Positions 50,870 to 60,554 of a stretch of DNA of 64,000 bases are shown here, piece by piece; within the stretch, counting starts at the first letter, position 1; every line of letters begins with the position of its first letter. The notes below the pieces were generated by a model, which searched no databases, was not told the DNA's origin, and saw only the letters and a program-made list of their open reading frames with translations. Source of the DNA: Pseudooceanicola spongiae (GTDB lineage Bacteria; Pseudomonadota; Alphaproteobacteria; Rhodobacterales; Rhodobacteraceae); NCBI RefSeq assembly GCF_014899185.1, contig NZ_CP045201.1:1-64000 (forward strand), given 5' to 3'. Position numbers and translations under genes: made by a program.

Positions 50870-51694
50870 TCAGGAGCGGAACACGCGCACAAGGCTGATC
50901 CCGGCATCGATCAAGTCGGCGAGGCGTGCGAGGATGTGTTCCGGGGCAAGGCCGGAGGCGCTGCCTTCGACCACAGCGATCTTTTCCAGCAGGCGCATCA
51001 GCCGCCGCCGATGTACGCCGAGCAGCGCCTGCAGAGGATCTGCAATGATGCCGGCAAAGGTCGTGACCACTGAGGCCACCATCGCCAGAACTGTCGCCGT
51101 CAACACCACGAACCAGACGCTGAGCGAGACGGGAAAAACGTCATACCAGAGCATTCCCAACCGCGATCCAAGCGGAAAGTGTGCGACGGCCGAGGCATGT
51201 GCCACATAGCCAGACACCTGCGGCGCAAGCGAGGCGATGCCGGGGGTGACGGCTCCGAACATTGCCAGCCCCGCGAAAAGAACGAGCAGTGATGTCGTGA
51301 TCTCAGCCACGGCAGAGCGGACGCTGGTGTAGTGGTCTATCAGGTCGCGACTGCGCTGAGTGAGAGGGGCGTTTTCCAACAGATCAGAGATGATGGCCGT
51401 CTCCACTCTCTGCGCGACAGAGGTTTTGAGCAGGATGTGCCGGCTGCTGAGCCAGGTCGCCAGACGGGGCAGCCTCGCCACTCGCGCAAGCAGGGCCGTC
51501 AATCCCATCAGCAGAAAGATCGGCGCAAGAACCACATTGATCGGAGCACGCAGCAGATCCCAGCCGAACGCCGTGCTATGCAGCCGGATCGTGGCCCCGA
51601 AATGAAAATGCGCACGGACAAAGGTGTCGACCCGATCTCGTACAGCCTTGGCGTTGTTTTCTGAGGGGTGAGTCATGGGGTCCGTCTGGTTCAC
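50870..51694 (-). CDS. Membrane protein, possibly DUF6635-like
   Basis: A 274-residue protein with two or three hydrophobic segments (INVVLAPIFLLMGLTALLA, ITTSLLVLFAGLAMFG, VWFVVLTATVLAMVASVVTT) between amphipathic stretches. The opening VDTFVRAHFHFGATIRLHST followed by AFGWDLLRAPIN recalls DUF6635 proteins, though I give that name from memory only. No catalytic motif is seen. It converges with the ligase gene, is not part of either neighbouring operon, and its function is unknown. Confidence 0.6.
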   Translation of the reverse strand: MNQTDPMTHPSENNAKAVRDRVDTFVRAHFHFGATIRLHSTAFGWDLLRAPINVVLAPIFLLMGLTALLARVARLPRLATWLSSRHILLKTSVAQRVETAIISDLLENAPLTQRSRDLIDHYTSVRSAVAEITTSLLVLFAGLAMFGAVTPGIASLAPQVSGYVAHASAVAHFPLGSRLGMLWYDVFPVSLSVWFVVLTATVLAMVASVVTTFAGIIADPLQALLGVHRRRLMRLLEKIAVVEGSASGLAPEHILARLADLIDAGISLVRVFRS

Positions 51695-52243
51695 TCGCAG
51701 ATGCGACTATCCCTCAATGCCCCAAAAACTGAAAGAGCGGAGGAGGGCAAACCCTCAGACACGGTTCAAGTGTGCGTCATGAGTGGCGGCCAGAGGGTTG
51801 GCCGCGGACCTGGTGATGATCTGCGGCGTGTCGCGTAGCATGATCGCAAGTGCTGGATCGTCACCCTAGGCAAGAGTGAGAACCTCTCAAGATACTTGTA
51901 GGATCCGGTATCGCAGATGAAACGTCCGGTTACCTTGGCTTGTCACGTGCTGAACGGACACGGTTGGCCGGGATACTGCGATTCCGCCAGCGCCAGAGGA
52001 AACGATGCATGTGGCCTGAGACGAAGGTATGCATTGACCAAACGGCTCGGGACGGGACCTTATGGCTCGGACCGGGGGCATCTGGCCATTTATGGCTGAC
52101 GCTTGATCAGCGTGGCGCCAAGTGAGAACTTAACATAATATTGAGGTCTCGCGGAACTATATCGTCCATCAAGGTGTTCGGTACCTCTAACTCCTCTAAT
52201 CCTCTCTCGCTGCACAGAGGCGAAACCCAAGGAAATCAGCTAT
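51695..52243. other. Intergenic region upstream of the cytochrome c operon
   Basis: About 550 bases without a gene I can support. The open frames at 51917-52125 on the plus strand have no family resemblance. The last 120 bases are A/T-richer (TAACATAATATTG at about 52130) and probably contain the promoter of the cytochrome c gene; no clear operator repeat was seen. Confidence 0.45.
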
Positions 52244-53545
52244 ATGCTAAAACGGATCCTCCTAGGCATTCTGTCTGTCGCGGTGATCGCCGCAGTCGCG
52301 TTCGCAGTCTACACCTACAAGCCCACCATAGATCCCGTGAACCCGGATCAGCTGTCCGAATTTGACCCTGCCGTGGTCGAAAAGGGGCGCATCCTCGCAG
52401 GAGCTGGCTATTGTGCCACGTGCCATACGGCAGCAGATGGCGCCCCCTACGCCGGGAACTACGCAATGGAGACCGGCTTCGGCACGATCTATTCGACCAA
52501 CCTGACCCCGGATGTAGAGACGGGCATCGGAACATATTCGCAGGCGGCTTTCCGTCGCGCAATGCACGAAGGTGTGGACCGCGAAGGTCATCACCTTTTC
52601 CCGGCCTTTCCCTATGATCATTTCACCAAAATGAGCGATGAAGATGTCGATGCGATCTACGCCTATATCATGAGCGAGGTTGCACCTGTATCTTCGGAGC
52701 AGAAGGAAAACGAACTGCCATTCCCGCTGAACCTGCGGGTTCTGCAATCGGGCTGGAAGCTGCTGTTCGCCGATCTGGGCCGGTATGAGGCTGACGACGC
52801 CCACTCAAAGGAATGGAACCGTGGTGCCTATCTGGCGGAAGGGGTTGCTCACTGTGGCGCCTGCCATACGCCACGCAACGCTCTAGGTGCCGAAAAGTCT
52901 GATGCGCAATATGCGGGCGCGGCAATCGATGGTTGGATCGCGCCGGCGCTGACCAGCACGAACCCCTCTCTCGTCCCTTGGAGCGCGGCTGAGTTCAAGT
53001 CCTACCTTGAGAGCGGCGCAGCCATCTATCATGGCGTGGCCGCAGGCCCGATGGGTGAAGTGGTTCATGCCGGTGTGCGTGAACTGCCCGAAGATGACAT
53101 CAGCGCGATGAGCATCTATCTGGCCGACAAGGTGGGGGCGGCAGAAGATGATCCGGCGCAGAGCGAAGCCGTCTTGGCCAGCCTGCGTAACAACCGCCCC
53201 GATGCCGCATACCGTCATGATCTGGGCGAGCGGCTTTATGCGACCGCCTGTGCGTCCTGCCACTACAACGCGGAACAGATCGCGCAGGGGCGTCCCGATC
53301 TTGGTATCAATTCGGCGACCAACCTTGAGGACCCGACAAACCTGATCCACGTCATGCTGGACGGTGTCAGCGCCCCCGAAGGTATTCCAGGGGTTGTGAT
53401 GCCCGGGTTCCGGCACGCTCTGAACGACGATGAGCTCACGGCGATTGCCGCCTATCTTCGCGACAAGCGCGCGGGCAAGCCTGCCTGGCCTGACCTGTCG
53501 AAAGCGGTCTCCGACATCCGGTCGCAACGCGCTTCCGTGCACTGA
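52244..53545 (+). CDS. Triheme cytochrome c, electron acceptor of the molybdenum hydroxylase
   Basis: A 433-residue protein with an N-terminal hydrophobic anchor or signal (ILLGILSVAVIAAVAFAVYT) and three c-type heme sites: CATCH at 57-61, CGACH at 204-208 and CASCH at 336-340. This is the layout of the cytochrome subunit of membrane alcohol and aldehyde dehydrogenases. It would take electrons from the molybdenum subunit encoded two genes later and feed the respiratory chain at the periplasmic side. It begins the operon; the 2Fe-2S gene starts 19 bases after its stop. Confidence 0.92.
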   Translation: MLKRILLGILSVAVIAAVAFAVYTYKPTIDPVNPDQLSEFDPAVVEKGRILAGAGYCATCHTAADGAPYAGNYAMETGFGTIYSTNLTPDVETGIGTYSQAAFRRAMHEGVDREGHHLFPAFPYDHFTKMSDEDVDAIYAYIMSEVAPVSSEQKENELPFPLNLRVLQSGWKLLFADLGRYEADDAHSKEWNRGAYLAEGVAHCGACHTPRNALGAEKSDAQYAGAAIDGWIAPALTSTNPSLVPWSAAEFKSYLESGAAIYHGVAAGPMGEVVHAGVRELPEDDISAMSIYLADKVGAAEDDPAQSEAVLASLRNNRPDAAYRHDLGERLYATACASCHYNAEQIAQGRPDLGINSATNLEDPTNLIHVMLDGVSAPEGIPGVVMPGFRHALNDDELTAIAAYLRDKRAGKPAWPDLSKAVSDIRSQRASVH

Positions 53546-53564
53546 AATTCAAAGGAAACGCACA

Positions 53565-54038
53565 ATGATAGAGTTCAAGATCAACGGACGCGCCGTCAGC
53601 GTCGACGCAGATCCGCAGACGCCTTTGCTTTGGGCCATACGGGATGAAATCGGCCTGACCGGCACCAAGTTCGGTTGTGGTATCGGCATGTGTGGAGCCT
53701 GTACGGTCCATGTCGGGGGACGCGCCACGCGTTCCTGCATCACTCTGCTGGAGGATGTTGCAGGCACCGAGATCACCACCATCGAAGGCCTTGATGCCGA
53801 GGCGAACCACCCCGTTCAGGAAGCCTGGCGCAATCTGCGCGTGCCCCAGTGCGGCTATTGTCAGTCGGGTCAGATCATGCAGGCAGCCGCGCTCTTGCAA
53901 GATATTCCCAACCCGAGCGACGACGATATCGATGCCGTGATGACCGGCAATCTCTGCCGCTGCATGACATATCCGCGTATTCGCAAGGCTGTTCGCGAAG
54001 CCGCAACCGCAATGTCGGGAGCCAAAGACAATGGGTAA
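53565..54038 (+). CDS. iorA: 2Fe-2S subunit of aldehyde/isoquinoline-1-oxidoreductase-type hydroxylase
   Basis: A 157-residue iron-sulfur protein with AAAGGAAACG upstream. The plant-ferredoxin-like cluster is CGIGMCGAC with a fourth Cys in RSCITLL, and the second cluster is CGYCQSGQ with CRC near the C-terminus. These two [2Fe-2S] centres relay electrons from the molybdenum cofactor. It overlaps the large subunit gene by eight bases. IorAB-type enzymes hydroxylate N-heterocycles or oxidise aldehydes; the substrate here is open. Confidence 0.92.
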   Translation: MIEFKINGRAVSVDADPQTPLLWAIRDEIGLTGTKFGCGIGMCGACTVHVGGRATRSCITLLEDVAGTEITTIEGLDAEANHPVQEAWRNLRVPQCGYCQSGQIMQAAALLQDIPNPSDDDIDAVMTGNLCRCMTYPRIRKAVREAATAMSGAKDNG

Positions 54039-56352
54039 CAAACTGCACTCACGCCTGACCACGGCGTCCGGCCCCGGCGACATGACCCGTCGCGGTTTTC
54101 TCGTCTCGATGACCGCAGCGGGGGTCGCCTTCGGCTTTCCGCGCAGCTCCGTCGCGGCAATGGATCCTGCTGCGGCCGATGGTGTGCCGATCACGCCTGC
54201 CGGGGATGCCTTCGAGCCGACGCTCTGGTACTGGATCGACAGCGAAGGTCAGGTGAACGTCAACATCATCCGCGCCGAGATGGGCCAGCATGTCGGCACC
54301 GCCATCGCCCGCATCCTTGCGGACGAACTGGAGGTCGCCTGGGAGTCTGTCCATATCACGCACGTCGATACGGCAGAAAAATGGGGCACCATGGTCACGG
54401 GTGGCAGCTGGTCGATCTGGCAAAGCTGGCCGGTGTATCGTCAGGCAGGCGCCGCGGGTCGTACGGCCCTCGTCGAGGCGGCGGCCCAGAAGTGGGGCGT
54501 TGACCCGACAACCTGTCAGGCCCGCGATGGCGCTGTCAGTGATGGTACCAATTCCATTACCTATGCGGAGCTGGTGTCCGCTGGCCTTGAGCGCTCCTTC
54601 ACCGAGGATGAGCTCAAGGCGATCCCGTTGAAGCCGCACGCTGAATTGCGTCTGGTGGGCAAGGATGTCACTGCGCTCGACATCGCCAACAAGACCGATG
54701 GCAAGGCGATCTATGGTCTGGATGCCAAGATCGACGGCATGGTTTATGGCGTACCCATGCTGCCCCCGACACGGCTCGGCTCGGCTGTTTCATCGGTCGA
54801 TGAAAGCGGCGCGAAGGGCGTGAAGGGCTATCTGCAGACGCTGACACTGGACGACCCTTCGGGCACGGTGCCGGGTTGGGTCGTGGTTCTGGGCGAGACA
54901 CTGATGGCGGCCAAGTGGGCGTCTGAGGCGATCAAGGTCACCTGGAATGCGGGGGACACCTCGGGGGTATCTGAGGACGATATCAACGAACGCTCGCGCC
55001 AGCTGATTGCGGACGGGACAACAGGGGCAATCCTGCCGACCGAGACGCCGGATACAACCGCCGCGTTTGACGGCGCCACCGACGTACTGGAGGCGGAGTA
55101 TTCCACCCAGACTGTGCTTCACTTTCAGCTTGAACCGGTGAATGCGACCGTTTTTCAGAACGCTGACGGTATTTGGGAAATCCATACAGGCAACCAGTGG
55201 CAATCTCTGATCCTGCCGACGCTCTCGGCCGCGCTGGACACGCCTGCCGACAAGATCGTCATGCGCTCATATATGCTGGGAGGGGGCTTTGGTCGCCGCC
55301 TGAACGGCGACTATACGGTGCCTGCCGCGCTGGCTTCCAAAGCTTTGGGCGGCAAGCCCGTCAAATTGGTATTCTTCCGCGAGGATGATGCGCAGTTCGA
55401 CAGCCCCCGTTCGCCCAGCGTGCAGAAGTTGCGCATGGCTTTTGACAGCGACAATCAGGTCGTTGGGATGGAGCATCACGCCGCTGCCGGTTGGCCGACA
55501 GGGGTCCTCGTGCCATCCTTCATGCCCAAGGGTGTGAACGATGAGCCCTATGACCCCTTTGCCATCGACGGTGCGGACCATTGGTATTCGGTCGGCCCTC
55601 ACAAGGTGCGCGCCATCTCGAACGATCTTGCGAACAAGACGTTTCGTCCGGGCTGGCTGCGCTCGGTCGGGCCGGGCTGGACGAACTTTGCGGTTGAAAG
55701 CTTCATGGACGAGGCCGCGAAGAAAGTCGGGATCGATCCGCTGGACTTCCGTCTGCAACACCTGAAGGCGGAAGGGTATAACGCGGGTTCGGCCCCCAAT
55801 GCTGTGGGGGGTGCCGGGAGACAGGCAAATGCCCTGCGGCGGGTGGTGGAAATGTCTGGCTACGGCGCGGCAGATCTGCCCGCAGATACGGCCATCGGCA
55901 TCGCCACGACGTTTGGCCAGTCGCGCACCATGCCCACATGGACAGCCGGAGCCGTGCAGGTGCATGTCGACCGCAACTCAGGTCGGATAGACGTGCAGAA
56001 GATCTGGCTCGCGGTGGATTGCGGCACAGTTGTCGACCCCGACAGCGCGCTGGCGCAATGTGAGGGCGCGGCTCTCTGGGGGGTGTCGATGGCCTTGTAT
56101 GAAGGCACAACCTTCGAGAACGGCAATGTCAGCGATCTGAACCTTGGCACCTACACGCCGCTGCGCATGATCGATACGCCCGACATGGAGATCGCCTTTA
56201 TCGACAGCACCGAAGTGCCGGTGGGGTTGGGCGAGCCTGGCACGACGGTCATCGCGCCTGCCATCGCCAATGCGATCCATAATGCCGTTGGGATCAGGTT
56301 GCGGCATCTGCCGATGCGTCCGCAAGAGGTGTTGGACGCGCTGAAGGCCTGA
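54031..56352 (+). CDS. iorB: Molybdenum-cofactor large subunit, isoquinoline-1-oxidoreductase beta type
   Basis: A 773-residue protein with a Tat leader (TRRGFLVSMTAAGVAFGF), so the folded cofactor-loaded enzyme is exported. Xanthine-oxidase-family features include VGTAIARILADELEV, LGGGFGRRLNGDYTVPAALA and the catalytic Glu in VGLGEPGTTVIAPAIANA near the C-terminus. With IorA and the cytochrome c it forms a periplasm-facing dehydrogenase. Compounds it could act on include aldehydes or N-heterocyclic rings. A perfect hairpin just after the stop ends the operon. Confidence 0.92.
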   Translation: MGNKLHSRLTTASGPGDMTRRGFLVSMTAAGVAFGFPRSSVAAMDPAAADGVPITPAGDAFEPTLWYWIDSEGQVNVNIIRAEMGQHVGTAIARILADELEVAWESVHITHVDTAEKWGTMVTGGSWSIWQSWPVYRQAGAAGRTALVEAAAQKWGVDPTTCQARDGAVSDGTNSITYAELVSAGLERSFTEDELKAIPLKPHAELRLVGKDVTALDIANKTDGKAIYGLDAKIDGMVYGVPMLPPTRLGSAVSSVDESGAKGVKGYLQTLTLDDPSGTVPGWVVVLGETLMAAKWASEAIKVTWNAGDTSGVSEDDINERSRQLIADGTTGAILPTETPDTTAAFDGATDVLEAEYSTQTVLHFQLEPVNATVFQNADGIWEIHTGNQWQSLILPTLSAALDTPADKIVMRSYMLGGGFGRRLNGDYTVPAALASKALGGKPVKLVFFREDDAQFDSPRSPSVQKLRMAFDSDNQVVGMEHHAAAGWPTGVLVPSFMPKGVNDEPYDPFAIDGADHWYSVGPHKVRAISNDLANKTFRPGWLRSVGPGWTNFAVESFMDEAAKKVGIDPLDFRLQHLKAEGYNAGSAPNAVGGAGRQANALRRVVEMSGYGAADLPADTAIGIATTFGQSRTMPTWTAGAVQVHVDRNSGRIDVQKIWLAVDCGTVVDPDSALAQCEGAALWGVSMALYEGTTFENGNVSDLNLGTYTPLRMIDTPDMEIAFIDSTEVPVGLGEPGTTVIAPAIANAIHNAVGIRLRHLPMRPQEVLDALKA

Positions 56353-56357
56353 AACGT

Positions 56358-56390
56358 CAGCAGGCGCCCGAAAAGCGTGGGCGCCTGCTG
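56358..56390 (+). terminator. Hairpin terminator of the cytochrome c/iorAB operon
   Basis: Perfect 12-base-pair stem CAGCAGGCGCCC with its complement, nine-base loop, five bases after the iorB stop. No U-run follows. Confidence 0.65.
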
Positions 56391-56440
56391 AACGACGCGG
56401 CCAATCCCCTCAATGGCAGCCCAAAGCAGCTCAGCGCGCG

Positions 56441-58513
56441 TCATTTTCCTGAAGAAAGGTCATCGCATCCTTGACCGTCAGCGGCCTTGACCGTCAGCGG
56501 CCTCGAATGAATGAAGCCCTGCAGATAATCGCACCCGAAGCTGCGCAGGTAGTCCCGCTGTGCGGTCGTCTCTACACCTTCGGCAACAACCTCGATCCCG
56601 AGCCTGCGGGCAAGTGAGATCAGACCATCGACCAGCGCTCGGTCACTGGCATCCTCTTCGAGATCATGGACAAAGCTCTTGTCGATTTTGATCTTGTCGA
56701 CATGGAAATCCCTGAGGTGCGAGAGCGAGGAAAAGCCCGTTCCGAAGTCGTCGAGAGCAAGACCCACGCCACTTTCGTGGAGCTGTTGCAGGGTGCTGGC
56801 GACTGTCTGGGTCGAGCGCCCGATCAGAGCGGTCTCCGTGATCTCGATCACAAGTTCGGTCGGCGGGATGTCGTGCTGCGCGAGCAACTCCTGCACTTCC
56901 AATGCGAAACAGGGTTCGCGCAGCTCTGGCGCAGACACGTTGATGGCGAATTTCCCAGGGCGCAGGCCCGCTTGCACCATAGCCTGACGTGCCGCCATTG
57001 CTTTTTGCATCACCACGCGGCCGATACGCGAAATAAAACCAAGCTCTTCGGCGAGGGGGATGAAGAGGTCGGGGGCAACGGGCGATCCCTCGTCGTCGAG
57101 GCGCACCAGAACTTCGAAACCGCTATGCGCTCCGGTTTCGAATTTGCAAAAAGGTTGCAGCGCGATCTGGAAGCGGTCGTTGTCCAGCGCGTCGGCCAGA
57201 ATGGCCTTGAGGTGGTTGCGGCAGATCAGTTTTCCCCGAACGCTCTGATCAAAGATGCACCATTGATTGCGGCCGTTGTGCTTGGCCTCATAGAGGGCCA
57301 CATCCGCATTGATCAGCAGCCCTTCGACGGTCTGCGCATCCTGGGGATAGAGGGTCACGCCCATGGAAAAGGACGGAAGGTAGATCGTATCCGACAGCGA
57401 TACCGCCTTGGAGGTGAAGGCGTGCAGTGACCGCAGGTACTCTTCGGGCGCATTCTGGTAGGCCTCTGCGGGAATAAAGGCGGCAAACTCATCCCCACCC
57501 AGGCGCGCAACCACGCGGTTCGGGCCTGTGAAGTCCATCAGCCGCTGACCAATTTCCTGCAACAACTGGTCGCCGCAATGGTGACCAAGCGTATCATTCA
57601 GCTCCTTGAAGTGATCGAGGTCGAACATGATCAGCAGCCCCCCCTGATCCGTCGGTTCCTGGCCAGACAGGGTGATCCGCTGTGCCAGATCTTTGGCAAA
57701 GCGGGCGCGGTTGGCGAGGCCGGTCAGGTCGTCGGTTTCGGCAATCCGGCGCAGTTCATCTTCGACCGCCTTGCGCTTGGTCACCTCGTACCGAGTGGAG
57801 ACGTAGCGGACGATTTCGCCACCGGCGCCATGCACGGGGACGATATTTGTATCGACCCAGTATAGATCGCCCCCTTTGGTGATGTTGCAGATCTCGCCGT
57901 GCCAGGTTTGTCCCGCGCGGATGGACTGCCACATATCGCGGAAGAAACTGGGGTTGTGCCTTCCTGAGTTCACAATGCGATGGTTCTGCCCGATCAGCTC
58001 CTCCGAGGTATAACCACTGATGGAGCTGAACTTGGAATTTACATAAGTGATCCTGCCCCGCGCATCGGTGGCGGAGATGATCGCCTGTTGATCAAGCGCG
58101 CGCTGATAGGTTTTGTAGTCGATGCTTTCCTGCGCCAGCGCCCGTTCGCGCGTGACATCGCGCTGGACGGCGACGAAATGCGTCAACTGGCCGTCGTCAT
58201 CAAAGATCGGGCCAAGGTGGATCTCGGAGATATAGGCGCTGCCGGCCTTGTCATAGTTCACGATATCAACTCTGCAGCGGGTTTGCGTGGCTATGGCTTC
58301 GGCCAGTCTGGCCCTGCTGTGTGGGCTTGTGTCATTGCCCTGCAGCACTTCGCCAGGTCGCTTTCCAATGATCTCATGCAACTCGTATCCGCAGAGCCGT
58401 TCGAACGCGGGATTGATCCAAAGGATTTTGCCTTCGGGATCCGTCAGGACAAGGCCGTCACAGACATGCTCTGCCACCAGCTTTGCGAGTATATCGGCAT
58501 CTGGATCATACAT
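56441..58513 (-). CDS. PAS-GGDEF-EAL cyclic-di-GMP signalling protein with altered C-terminus
   Basis: About 690 residues from ATG 58513 (GAGGA upstream). Two PAS domains occupy residues about 20-120 and 140-250. A diguanylate cyclase domain with intact RLGGDEF follows, then an EAL phosphodiesterase domain with FEVLVR, DDFGTGFSSL, KIDKSFV and EGVET, all conserved. No membrane segment is present, so it senses a cytoplasmic signal. The last residues after SRPLTVK are abnormal because a 16-bp tandem duplication shifts the frame. Without it the protein would end KDAMTFLQENDAR. The core domains are untouched, so activity is probably kept. Confidence 0.9.
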   Translation of the reverse strand: MYDPDADILAKLVAEHVCDGLVLTDPEGKILWINPAFERLCGYELHEIIGKRPGEVLQGNDTSPHSRARLAEAIATQTRCRVDIVNYDKAGSAYISEIHLGPIFDDDGQLTHFVAVQRDVTRERALAQESIDYKTYQRALDQQAIISATDARGRITYVNSKFSSISGYTSEELIGQNHRIVNSGRHNPSFFRDMWQSIRAGQTWHGEICNITKGGDLYWVDTNIVPVHGAGGEIVRYVSTRYEVTKRKAVEDELRRIAETDDLTGLANRARFAKDLAQRITLSGQEPTDQGGLLIMFDLDHFKELNDTLGHHCGDQLLQEIGQRLMDFTGPNRVVARLGGDEFAAFIPAEAYQNAPEEYLRSLHAFTSKAVSLSDTIYLPSFSMGVTLYPQDAQTVEGLLINADVALYEAKHNGRNQWCIFDQSVRGKLICRNHLKAILADALDNDRFQIALQPFCKFETGAHSGFEVLVRLDDEGSPVAPDLFIPLAEELGFISRIGRVVMQKAMAARQAMVQAGLRPGKFAINVSAPELREPCFALEVQELLAQHDIPPTELVIEITETALIGRSTQTVASTLQQLHESGVGLALDDFGTGFSSLSHLRDFHVDKIKIDKSFVHDLEEDASDRALVDGLISLARRLGIEVVAEGVETTAQRDYLRSFGCDYLQGFIHSRPLTVKAADGQGCDDLSSGK
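56469..56500. repeat. 16-bp tandem duplication inside the GGDEF-EAL gene
   Basis: The unit CCTTGACCGTCAGCGG occurs twice back to back at 56469-56484 and 56485-56500. Sixteen is not a multiple of three, so it shifts the reading frame at the C-terminus. Removing one copy restores a plausible natural end that stops at 56431-56433. Confidence 0.95.
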
Positions 58514-59010
58514 CCCGAAGGTCCTCGCTGTTGAGCACGGCTTTGTCAGAGTGCCCGGCTTCTGACGGTACATATTTTCCAGGGCGGCAGTCGCAGGACT
58601 GTGGACCCATGCTCGCGCGCCCAGAGCCCATGGTTCCAATGCCACGGTACAAACTACCTTTAGGGGCGAGTGGCCCCCTCACGCAAAGGCAATCTGCACT
58701 TGCCTGGAACGGATGGCCCGAAAACGCAATGGCGATGCCAAGCTGGCCTGAGTTGGAAGGGGCGACACTTGGGCTTCCTCGCTGGCCCCTCGGTTCGGGA
58801 CAAGACCGAACCTGGAGGCGGTTTAACCTCCAATCAAGCCTTGACTCTGCCGCTTCAAGCCAGCGTTAGGGCGAAATAAGTAACGAAAAACCCCTCAATT
58901 TCACCGGAAAATTGCTCTATCTGCATAAGAGGGTTGATCGGCGCTCAAGAAACCATCACCCTGAGAAGACCGGCGTTCCGTTCGGGTCATCCGATCATGA
59001 GAACCTATTT
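58514..59010. other. Intergenic region between two cyclic-di-GMP genes
   Basis: About 500 bases between divergent genes; both promoters must lie here. I see no recognisable gene and no clear operator. The frame upstream of 59011 is open but its product before MSVYLLS has no membrane or family character. Confidence 0.45.
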
Positions 59011-60156
59011 ATGTCAGTGTACCTGTTATCCACCGCAAACTTTGCCGGTCTTATGGCTCTGGTCGCGATTTCTTTCGGCGTTGCCTCACGAACAATCTCG
59101 CGGCCTCTTCTACAGAAGATTGCCCTTGGGGTCATTCTGGGTTTCGGTGCCGCTGCGGCGTCACTGCAGCCGTTCATGTTCGTGAACGGTCTGCAAATCG
59201 ACCCGCGGAACCTTTTCGTTGGTTGTGCGGGTGCCTTCGTCGGGCCGCTTGCAGGCATCATCAGTTTCGCCATGGCGGCGCTGACGCGATATTATGAGGG
59301 CGAGCCCTCGGCAGCTGTCTGCATATTATCGCTATTCGTTGCGACCTGCGCAGGGTTGGCGTGGCGGCATTTCACCCGCAATCGGGAACGAACCGATGAA
59401 AGGCTGCTGCTGGTACTTGGGGGGGCGATAAGCCTTTCGTATGTGTGCACCTTTTTGCTTCCCAGCACCTATTGGGCGATGGTTTTTTCCTCGGCGGTAC
59501 CCTTTCTGGTGCTGACCAATCTGATCGGTTCCAGCCTGCTGGGCGGGTTTCTGGAGCGAGAACGTCGCCGGGCAAAGCGGTGGCGCCGCCTTCAAACACA
59601 GGCCTTGCTGGACCCGCTGACAGGGCTGTCCAATCGCCGCGCCTTTGAGGAAGCCTATGCGATTGCGGTAGGGGCCGGGGACTCGTCGGGCACGGCGTTC
59701 ATTCTCATCGATCTCGACCATTTCAAACTGGTGAACGACACCTATGGCCATGCCATCGGCGATAGTGTTCTGGTCGCTGTGGCACGAAACGTGTCAGATT
59801 CCGTGCGCGAACGTGACCTCGTCGCCCGTTTCGGAGGTGAGGAGTTCGCGGTCTGCCTGCCAAATTCCACCAGGGAACAGGCGGCCGTGATTGCACAGCG
59901 CATCCGCAGGTCGATCTCCGACGTTCAGAAAACGAAAGCCGTTAGTGGTTTGTCGATCGCGGCAAGCGTCGGTGTCTGCTGGAGCGAGGCAGCACTTGAG
60001 TTGGAGGCAGCCTTTGATCGGGCCGACAGGGCGCTCTATCAGGCGAAGATCAATGGGCGGGATCAGGTGGTCTTTTCCGAGCATATTGAGCCCTCATCAA
60101 CATCCTCTGGGCCCTCACGCGCGCCTCGCATCACTGGGCAAACCGCAAACTCATGA
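59011..60156 (+). CDS. Diguanylate cyclase with 5TM-type membrane sensor
   Basis: A 381-residue protein from ATG 59011. Residues 1-190 are a membrane module of about five helices (FAGLMALVAISFGVA, IALGVILGFGAAAASL, GPLAGIISFAMAALT and others) with the SLQPFMFVNGLQIDPRNLFV loop typical of 5TMR-LYT sensors. A short linker leads to the GGDEF domain, residues about 205-370, with LDPLTGLSNRRAF at its start and an intact RFGGEEFAVCLP active site. It makes cyclic di-GMP in response to an envelope signal. It is divergent from the PAS-GGDEF-EAL gene. Confidence 0.9.
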   Translation: MSVYLLSTANFAGLMALVAISFGVASRTISRPLLQKIALGVILGFGAAAASLQPFMFVNGLQIDPRNLFVGCAGAFVGPLAGIISFAMAALTRYYEGEPSAAVCILSLFVATCAGLAWRHFTRNRERTDERLLLVLGGAISLSYVCTFLLPSTYWAMVFSSAVPFLVLTNLIGSSLLGGFLERERRRAKRWRRLQTQALLDPLTGLSNRRAFEEAYAIAVGAGDSSGTAFILIDLDHFKLVNDTYGHAIGDSVLVAVARNVSDSVRERDLVARFGGEEFAVCLPNSTREQAAVIAQRIRRSISDVQKTKAVSGLSIAASVGVCWSEAALELEAAFDRADRALYQAKINGRDQVVFSEHIEPSSTSSGPSRAPRITGQTANS

Positions 60157-60237
60157 GCTGAATGGCGTGGTTCCCGCAAATGGACAGGGCGATGATCTGA
60201 CATTTTCCCTTGCAGATCTGGACGCTTGAAGTCCGTG

Positions 60238-60540
60238 TCACGGGGCGCAGTAAAGTGCGTGAAGGGTTTCCAGAATAGCCACAACCTCCGGGCCTTTGAC
60301 TGAATAATAGATGGTCTGTCCCTCTCGTCTCCCATCGACAAGATCGGCATCTTTCAGCTTTTTCAGTTGCTGTGACATGCTCGGCTGGGACAATGCGCAG
60401 GCACGCGCAAGTTCACCCACGGACCGCTCTCCTTCAATCAGACGGCACAGGATCTGAAGGCGCGCTTCTGAAGCGAGCATCGCCATCAGGACCGCAGCTC
60501 TGCCAATGTCACCAGTCTGAAAATCTCCGAGATCTTTCAT
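60238..60540 (-). CDS. bigR: BigR/SqrR-type ArsR-family sulfide-responsive repressor
   Basis: A 100-residue winged-helix repressor from ATG 60540. The ArsR core ASEARLQILCRLIEGERSVG and LSQPSMSQQLKKLKDADLV is typical, and cysteines stand at 32 and 98 (the last in ALYC). The two positions match the persulfide/tetrasulfide-forming pair of BigR and SqrR, with an extra Cys at 48. In those proteins the pair reacts with polysulfide and releases DNA. It is divergent from a persulfide-dioxygenase-like gene with a palindrome between, as in bigR-blh loci. The name is by analogy. Confidence 0.82.
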   Translation of the reverse strand: MKDLGDFQTGDIGRAAVLMAMLASEARLQILCRLIEGERSVGELARACALSQPSMSQQLKKLKDADLVDGRREGQTIYYSVKGPEVVAILETLHALYCAP

Positions 60541-60554
60541 ATTCGTCCCATTGA

